Shown here in pieces: positions 59,429 to 64,000 of a DNA stretch of 64,000 nt. The position numbers and the translations under genes were made by a program. The stretch comes from Flavobacterium sp. SM15 (lineage in GTDB: Bacteria > Bacteroidota > Bacteroidia > Flavobacteriales > Flavobacteriaceae): contig NZ_JAKLTO010000003.1 of assembly GCF_022012335.1 (NCBI RefSeq), positions 62,001 through 126,000 on the forward strand, given 5' to 3'. How positions within the stretch are numbered: the first letter of the stretch is position 1; every line of letters starts with the position of its first letter. The notes under the pieces were generated by a model that had not been told where the DNA came from, made no database searches, and saw only the letters and a list, made by a program, of their open reading frames with translations.

Positions 59429-62400
59429 ATGAGAATTTTCCTCTACTTATTTATATTACTCACTACTTTCTCTTTTGCACAAAAAAATACAAATAAATCT
59501 ATAGGATTCATTGAAAACAAAGGGCAAATTGTAGATCAAAAAGGTAGAGAAAACAAATCCGTTTACTATCTATTAAACACCAACGGTTTAAATGTTCAGC
59601 TAAGGAAAAACGGTTTTTCTTATGATGTTTATCAGACAAAAACTATTCCTTTAAAAGAAAAAAACTCATCAGCAAACAACTACAATTCAATACTTAACAA
59701 CAAGAATAATCTTCCTGAACCTAAGGTCGGATACCTTTATCATCGCATTGATATTGATTTTCTAAACTCAAATCCAGAAGTTAAATTCCTTGCTGAAGAA
59801 AAATCAGCTGATTATGACAATTACTACAACGTTAATCATGCGCCACAAGGAATTACTAACGTTCATAAATTCCAAAAAGTAACTTATTTAAACATCTACA
59901 ACAACATTGATGTGGTTTTCTTTATCCCTAAAGATTCTACTAAAACTGTTGAATATAATTTCATTGTGAAACCTGGGGGAAAAGTTTCTGACATCCAATT
60001 GAAATTTAATGGTGCTAAAACCGAATTGGCTGGCAATAAAATTAAAATGAACGTTCGCTTTGGAGAAATGGAAGAAACTATTCCATTGAGTTGGGTTGAA
60101 GAAAATCATATCAAAAAAGAAGTTGCAATCAATTACAGAAAAATCAAGAAAAATGTTTATGGCTTTGAAGGACAACAATTTCAAAACAAAACTTTAATTA
60201 TTGACCCAACACCTATAAGACTTTGGGGAACGTATTATACAGGAAATAACTCAGATTTTTCAACAGACATTTGCAATGACAATAATAATAACGTTTATTT
60301 TTCCGGCTACACTTACAGCACCATTAATATAGCAACATCAGGGAGTTATACAGTCCATGATTACAGCTATTTTTATGGGAATAGCTTTATTGTTAAATTT
60401 AACTCAAGTGGAGTAAGACTTTGGGGTATTTATTCGATTGCTAGAGTAAAAAAAATTAAAGCAGATAACATAGGTAATATATACTACACAGGGGATATAG
60501 GTGCTTCAATGCCTAATATAAGCACTATAAACTCTCATCAACCATTACATACCGGCTATTATGATAATGCATTTTTAATAAAAATAAACTCATCTGGAGT
60601 AAGGGAATGGGCAACTTATTATGGAGGAAACTCATCTGATTCCGGTAATGACATTTGCTTCGACACTCAAAATAATGTCTATCTAGTTGGAAAGGCAGGC
60701 AGTCTAGAAAATATAGCCACCAATAATACACATCAGCCTGTTCATGCCCCTGGATATCTTGATGATGATGGTTTCATTGCAAAATTTACTCCCTTAGGAA
60801 TTAGGGTTTGGGGAACCTATTTTGGAGGAAACGAAAATGATCAGATTCATTCCTGTCATATTTCAAATGATGGGTTTTTATATATAACCGGAAGTACCGG
60901 AAGCACTCAGGGCATAGCCACACTAAATTCATTTAATACAAATTTACAAGGCTATGCTTCTGGTATGATCGCAAAATTTGATTTAAATGGTAATAGAATT
61001 TGGGGATCTTATTTCAATGGTTCCGGATATGCAATTATAAATCAGTCAATATTAAAAGATGACCACCTCTATTTTTTTGGCATTACAAACAACCAAACAA
61101 GTATGAACACTTCCGGAACTTTTAATGAAAGTTTTGTTCATTTACCTATGTTTTATGGCAGAAGTAGTTTTATAGCAAAATTCAATATAACTACACAAAG
61201 CTTAATTTGGGGAACCTATTTCGGAGAATACATTCAGGATATCGCTGTTAATTCAAACAACCAAGTTTTCATAGGAGGCTGTACATCTCAACTGAGCGGG
61301 ATTGCAACACCTGGAGCTTTTTCAGAAGTACCCCAAAATTCAGATGCATATCTCATCAAATTAAAAACAAATGGTCAACGGGAATGGGGAACCTATTATG
61401 GTGGTGAATGTGATGAAGGTACAAATGGTGCCGCGGATGTAAACAATAAAATATCCATCGATTCTAACAATAATATATATTTAATTGGAAATACCTGCAG
61501 TAAATCGGGTATTTCAACACCTGGGGCACATCAAGAATCACATAACCAAAACTCAGGAGGAGGAATTGCCAATATCTATTTTGCAAAATTTCAAGATTGT
61601 CTATCTTCTCCACAGGTTTTGAGTCAAAATCCATGTCTTGGTAGTAATTTAGAACTTACTGCTTCAGGAGGCACAAATTACAGCTGGACCGGCCCAAATG
61701 GATTCACATCTAACCAACAAAATCCAATAATTCCGAATGCTAATACAACTCATAGCGGACTGTATACTTGTACAGTTACGGGTACAGGAGGATGCGATGG
61801 ACCAGCTTCTGTAAATGTTCTGGTTGGCGACAACATTGCTCCAACTCCAAGTACAACAACCCTTCCAACTATCAATGGTAATTGCAACACTATAATTACA
61901 ACAATCCCAACAGCAACCGACAATTGTGCTGGAAATATCGTAGCAACAACAACCAACCCATTAAGTTATTCACTTCCGGGAACCTACACCATCACATGGA
62001 ATTATAACGATGGAAACGGAAATACAGCCACACAAAACCAAACCGTTGTAATTTCGTCCACGGCTTTACCAACTTCATCTTTATCTCAACAATTCTGCAT
62101 CCAACAAAATGCAACAATAAACAATATCTCCATTACCGGACAAAACATCAAATGGTACGACTCATTAACAGCTGGTAATTTATTAACAAACGTTACGCTT
62201 TTACAAAACGGAATAACTTACTACGCTTCCCAAACCATTAACGGATGCGAAAGCAACAGAATTCCCGTAACAATCACTATTCAAAACACAACAGCTCCAA
62301 CCGGAACTACAAACCAAAGTTTTTGTTCTTCTCAAAATGCAACTTTGAATGATATTATCGTTTCAGGCGCTAATATTATTTGGTATGCAAATTCAAGCGG

Positions 62401-63499
62401 AACTACTGTTTTACCTTCAACAACTTTGCTTACTAATAATACTACCTATTACGCTACACAAACAATAAATGGTTGTGAAAGCCCTACCCGATTTTCTGTA
62501 ACGATTAATCTAATCAATACTTTAAACGCGACCAATTATACCGAAACACTTTGTGACAACTTAAATAACGGAACAGAAACCGTGAACTTATCCAATTACA
62601 ATAATCAACTTATTTCAAGCACAAATGGTACTTCGTTTTCATATTACGCCACTTATAATGGTGCAGAAAACCTAATTGCTTCTGAGAAAATCAATAATTA
62701 TCAAAGTTTTCAATTGGCCGTCGAGACAAAAATTATTTACGTTAGAATTGATTCCTCGAACGGTTGTCATCAGATTGTAGAGTTAAAACTTACTGTTGTT
62801 AGCAAACCAATTATCTCAATTTCAGATATTATGCCAATCTGTGAAGGAAGTTCGATTACTGTTGATGCCGGAACCGGCTTTGATAATTATTCATGGTCAA
62901 CTGGAGCAACAACATCCTCGATTAGCATATCAACACCAGGCAATTATTCAGTTTCAGTTTCTGAAAATCATGGTTCGCTTGTTTGTACTTCAGTAAAAAA
63001 CTTTAGTGTTGTTAAATCGAATATTGCTACAGTTTCTGAAATTGTAACTTCTGACTGGACCTTTAACCAAAATACAATTACGGTATTGTTAACTGGTAAT
63101 AGTGTTGGCGATTATGTCTATTCAATTGATGGAACGAATTACCAAGCCAATAATACTTTCACAGGATTGGAAAGTGGTGAATATACCGTATTTATTAAAG
63201 ATAAAAATGGATGCGGAATTCAGCCTGAAGATTTCTATTTACTAATGTATCCGAAGTTTTTTACTCCAAACGCAGACAGTTATAACGATTATTGGAAAAT
63301 TAAATTCTCTGAAAACGAACCCAATCTAACTGCAAAGATCTTTGACCGATATGGCAAATTCATTAAAGAATTCGGCGCAAATGATATTGGATGGGACGGA
63401 ACATTAAACGGTCAAGCAATGCCTGCAACAGATTATTGGTTTGTAGTTAAAAGGCAGAACGGAAAAGAATACAGAGGCCACTTTTCATTAAAACGATAA
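59429..63499 (+). CDS. Giant SBBP-repeat surface protein with T9SS type B sorting domain
   Basis: 1356 residues. After a signal peptide (LFILLTTFSFAQ) comes a DUF7948-like domain (GFIENKGQIVDQKGRE). Six or so SBBP beta-propeller units follow at about 260-720, each with a WGTYYGG-type motif (for example REWATYYGGNSSDSGNDI). Then come an Ig-like unit (NLELTASGGTNYSWTGPNGF), a HYR-like unit (TIPTATDNCAGNIV), two paired Ig-like T9SS units (QQFCIQQNATINNISI and QSFCSSQNATLNDIIV) and the type B tail (KFFTPNADSYNDYWKI ... KIFDRYGKFIKEF). Surface-exposed; likely adhesion or matrix role. Confidence 0.87.
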   Translation: MRIFLYLFILLTTFSFAQKNTNKSIGFIENKGQIVDQKGRENKSVYYLLNTNGLNVQLRKNGFSYDVYQTKTIPLKEKNSSANNYNSILNNKNNLPEPKVGYLYHRIDIDFLNSNPEVKFLAEEKSADYDNYYNVNHAPQGITNVHKFQKVTYLNIYNNIDVVFFIPKDSTKTVEYNFIVKPGGKVSDIQLKFNGAKTELAGNKIKMNVRFGEMEETIPLSWVEENHIKKEVAINYRKIKKNVYGFEGQQFQNKTLIIDPTPIRLWGTYYTGNNSDFSTDICNDNNNNVYFSGYTYSTINIATSGSYTVHDYSYFYGNSFIVKFNSSGVRLWGIYSIARVKKIKADNIGNIYYTGDIGASMPNISTINSHQPLHTGYYDNAFLIKINSSGVREWATYYGGNSSDSGNDICFDTQNNVYLVGKAGSLENIATNNTHQPVHAPGYLDDDGFIAKFTPLGIRVWGTYFGGNENDQIHSCHISNDGFLYITGSTGSTQGIATLNSFNTNLQGYASGMIAKFDLNGNRIWGSYFNGSGYAIINQSILKDDHLYFFGITNNQTSMNTSGTFNESFVHLPMFYGRSSFIAKFNITTQSLIWGTYFGEYIQDIAVNSNNQVFIGGCTSQLSGIATPGAFSEVPQNSDAYLIKLKTNGQREWGTYYGGECDEGTNGAADVNNKISIDSNNNIYLIGNTCSKSGISTPGAHQESHNQNSGGGIANIYFAKFQDCLSSPQVLSQNPCLGSNLELTASGGTNYSWTGPNGFTSNQQNPIIPNANTTHSGLYTCTVTGTGGCDGPASVNVLVGDNIAPTPSTTTLPTINGNCNTIITTIPTATDNCAGNIVATTTNPLSYSLPGTYTITWNYNDGNGNTATQNQTVVISSTALPTSSLSQQFCIQQNATINNISITGQNIKWYDSLTAGNLLTNVTLLQNGITYYASQTINGCESNRIPVTITIQNTTAPTGTTNQSFCSSQNATLNDIIVSGANIIWYANSSGTTVLPSTTLLTNNTTYYATQTINGCESPTRFSVTINLINTLNATNYTETLCDNLNNGTETVNLSNYNNQLISSTNGTSFSYYATYNGAENLIASEKINNYQSFQLAVETKIIYVRIDSSNGCHQIVELKLTVVSKPIISISDIMPICEGSSITVDAGTGFDNYSWSTGATTSSISISTPGNYSVSVSENHGSLVCTSVKNFSVVKSNIATVSEIVTSDWTFNQNTITVLLTGNSVGDYVYSIDGTNYQANNTFTGLESGEYTVFIKDKNGCGIQPEDFYLLMYPKFFTPNADSYNDYWKIKFSENEPNLTAKIFDRYGKFIKEFGANDIGWDGTLNGQAMPATDYWFVVKRQNGKEYRGHFSLKR

Positions 63500-63577
63500 A
63501 TCGAATTCATAACCCTTTGTTAAACCGAATTAGCAAAACTTTATTTTTCTTACTTTAGCAGTACAAAAAAAGTTGCT

Positions 63578-64000
63578 ATGCCTACCGACTGTATCAGTTA
63601 TCAAAATTCCGGATATTTCTCAAAACTTATTGTTGATTATTTAGATCAGAAAACTGAAACACAGTCGTTGTATCATCGTTTCCCAACTCTTGAAAATTTC
63701 AAGCTTCAAATCGAAGAAAAAAGGGAAAATTTTTCTCAGAAAACAAGAACTGTATTGGTTAACGAACTGAAAAATCAATATTCCGGTTTTTCAACTTCTG
63801 ATGTAACAGTAAAAAATATCGAGTTACTGGAAAACGAAAACACTTTTACCATAACAACCGGGCATCAGCTTAATTTGTTTACCGGCCCTTTGTATTTCAT
63901 TTACAAAATTGTTTCGGTAATCAATTTATGCAAACAGCTTAAATCGGCTTATCCGGATTTCAATTTTGTACCGGTGTATTGGATGGCAACCGAAGATCAT
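63578..64000 (+). CDS. bshC: Bacillithiol biosynthesis cysteine-adding enzyme BshC, cut by window edge
   Basis: The first 141 codons are present and open at the right edge. MPTDCISYQNSGYFSKLIVDYL at the start and TITTGHQLNLFTGPLYFIYKIVSVI, then FVPVYWMATEDH, are diagnostic of BshC, whose family length is near 530 residues (stretches read in parts). It joins cysteine to glucosaminyl-malate in bacillithiol synthesis, a thiol known in Firmicutes and Bacteroidetes. Confidence 0.93.
   Translation, partial: MPTDCISYQNSGYFSKLIVDYLDQKTETQSLYHRFPTLENFKLQIEEKRENFSQKTRTVLVNELKNQYSGFSTSDVTVKNIELLENENTFTITTGHQLNLFTGPLYFIYKIVSVINLCKQLKSAYPDFNFVPVYWMATEDH

Overview
The window looks like chromosomal DNA from a member of the Flavobacteriaceae, probably Flavobacterium or a close relative. 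The DNA is AT-rich. Many genes are preceded by the Bacteroidetes sigma-A -7 element TAnnTTTG at a short distance from the start codon and lack a Shine-Dalgarno sequence. Four secreted proteins end in the T9SS type B (gliding-motility-associated) C-terminal domain and one in a type A domain. BshC, a short archaeal/eukaryotic-type ProRS, 2TM-domain proteins and choice-of-anchor L adhesins fit the same group. No phage, insertion sequence or plasmid genes were recognised.

Layout. 1-2600: minus-strand malate:quinone oxidoreductase (cut by the window edge), RuvX/YqgF and a SAM methyltransferase. 2617-3277: a gene-free spacer of about 660 bp with an in-phase 43-bp tandem repeat, a TAGCCCCG-type flavobacterial intergenic element, an 82-nt purine tract and ATAACT-type microrepeats. 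3278-4093: dapD. 4142-14889: a surface-polysaccharide/LPS region with a Kdo/WaaP-like kinase, a GT9 heptosyltransferase-like enzyme, six GT2 enzymes, a GT-B-like enzyme, a polysaccharide deacetylase, an FkbM methyltransferase and an acyltransferase-3 protein. 14892-18050: TsaC/Sua5, CCA-adding enzyme and heme A synthase.

18031-25321: a minus-strand regulatory and transport block. It holds a TonB-dependent receptor, a TPR-like periplasmic protein, a LytS-type histidine kinase fused to a 2TM module, two free-standing 2TM proteins, a GT39 membrane glycosyltransferase and a LytTR response regulator. Two matching pairs of direct repeats with 21-bp spacing, each 32 bp upstream of a -7 element, lie in front of the receptor and the TPR-like gene. 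They look like LytTR operators, which would make the block a self-contained regulon.

25684-34514: mixed genes (secreted repeat protein with a T9SS tail, YciI-like, MmcQ/YjbR-like, ClC channel, HPP, VOC, pRiA4b ORF-3-like, nucleoid-associated protein, DUF4242, POTRA/beta-barrel protein). 34569-43402: an ABC-2 exporter pair followed by three large T9SS type B adhesins. 43478-52670: TypA, S20, three identical tRNA-Glu genes, ProRS, a prion-like lipoprotein, an OmpP1/FadL porin, RimO and two DUF465 paralogues. 52711-58471: a three-gene acyl-CoA carboxylase operon and a radical SAM/B12-like enzyme. 58763-64000: a NUMOD4/HNH-like protein, a 1356-residue T9SS type B SBBP-repeat protein and the start of bshC.

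The strongest candidates for undescribed biology are the putative LytTR operator pairs with the triplicated 2TM module, the 43-bp repeat array, and a long structured leader in front of the DUF4242 gene. All function calls rest on reading the translated sequence and family knowledge; no database search was possible.
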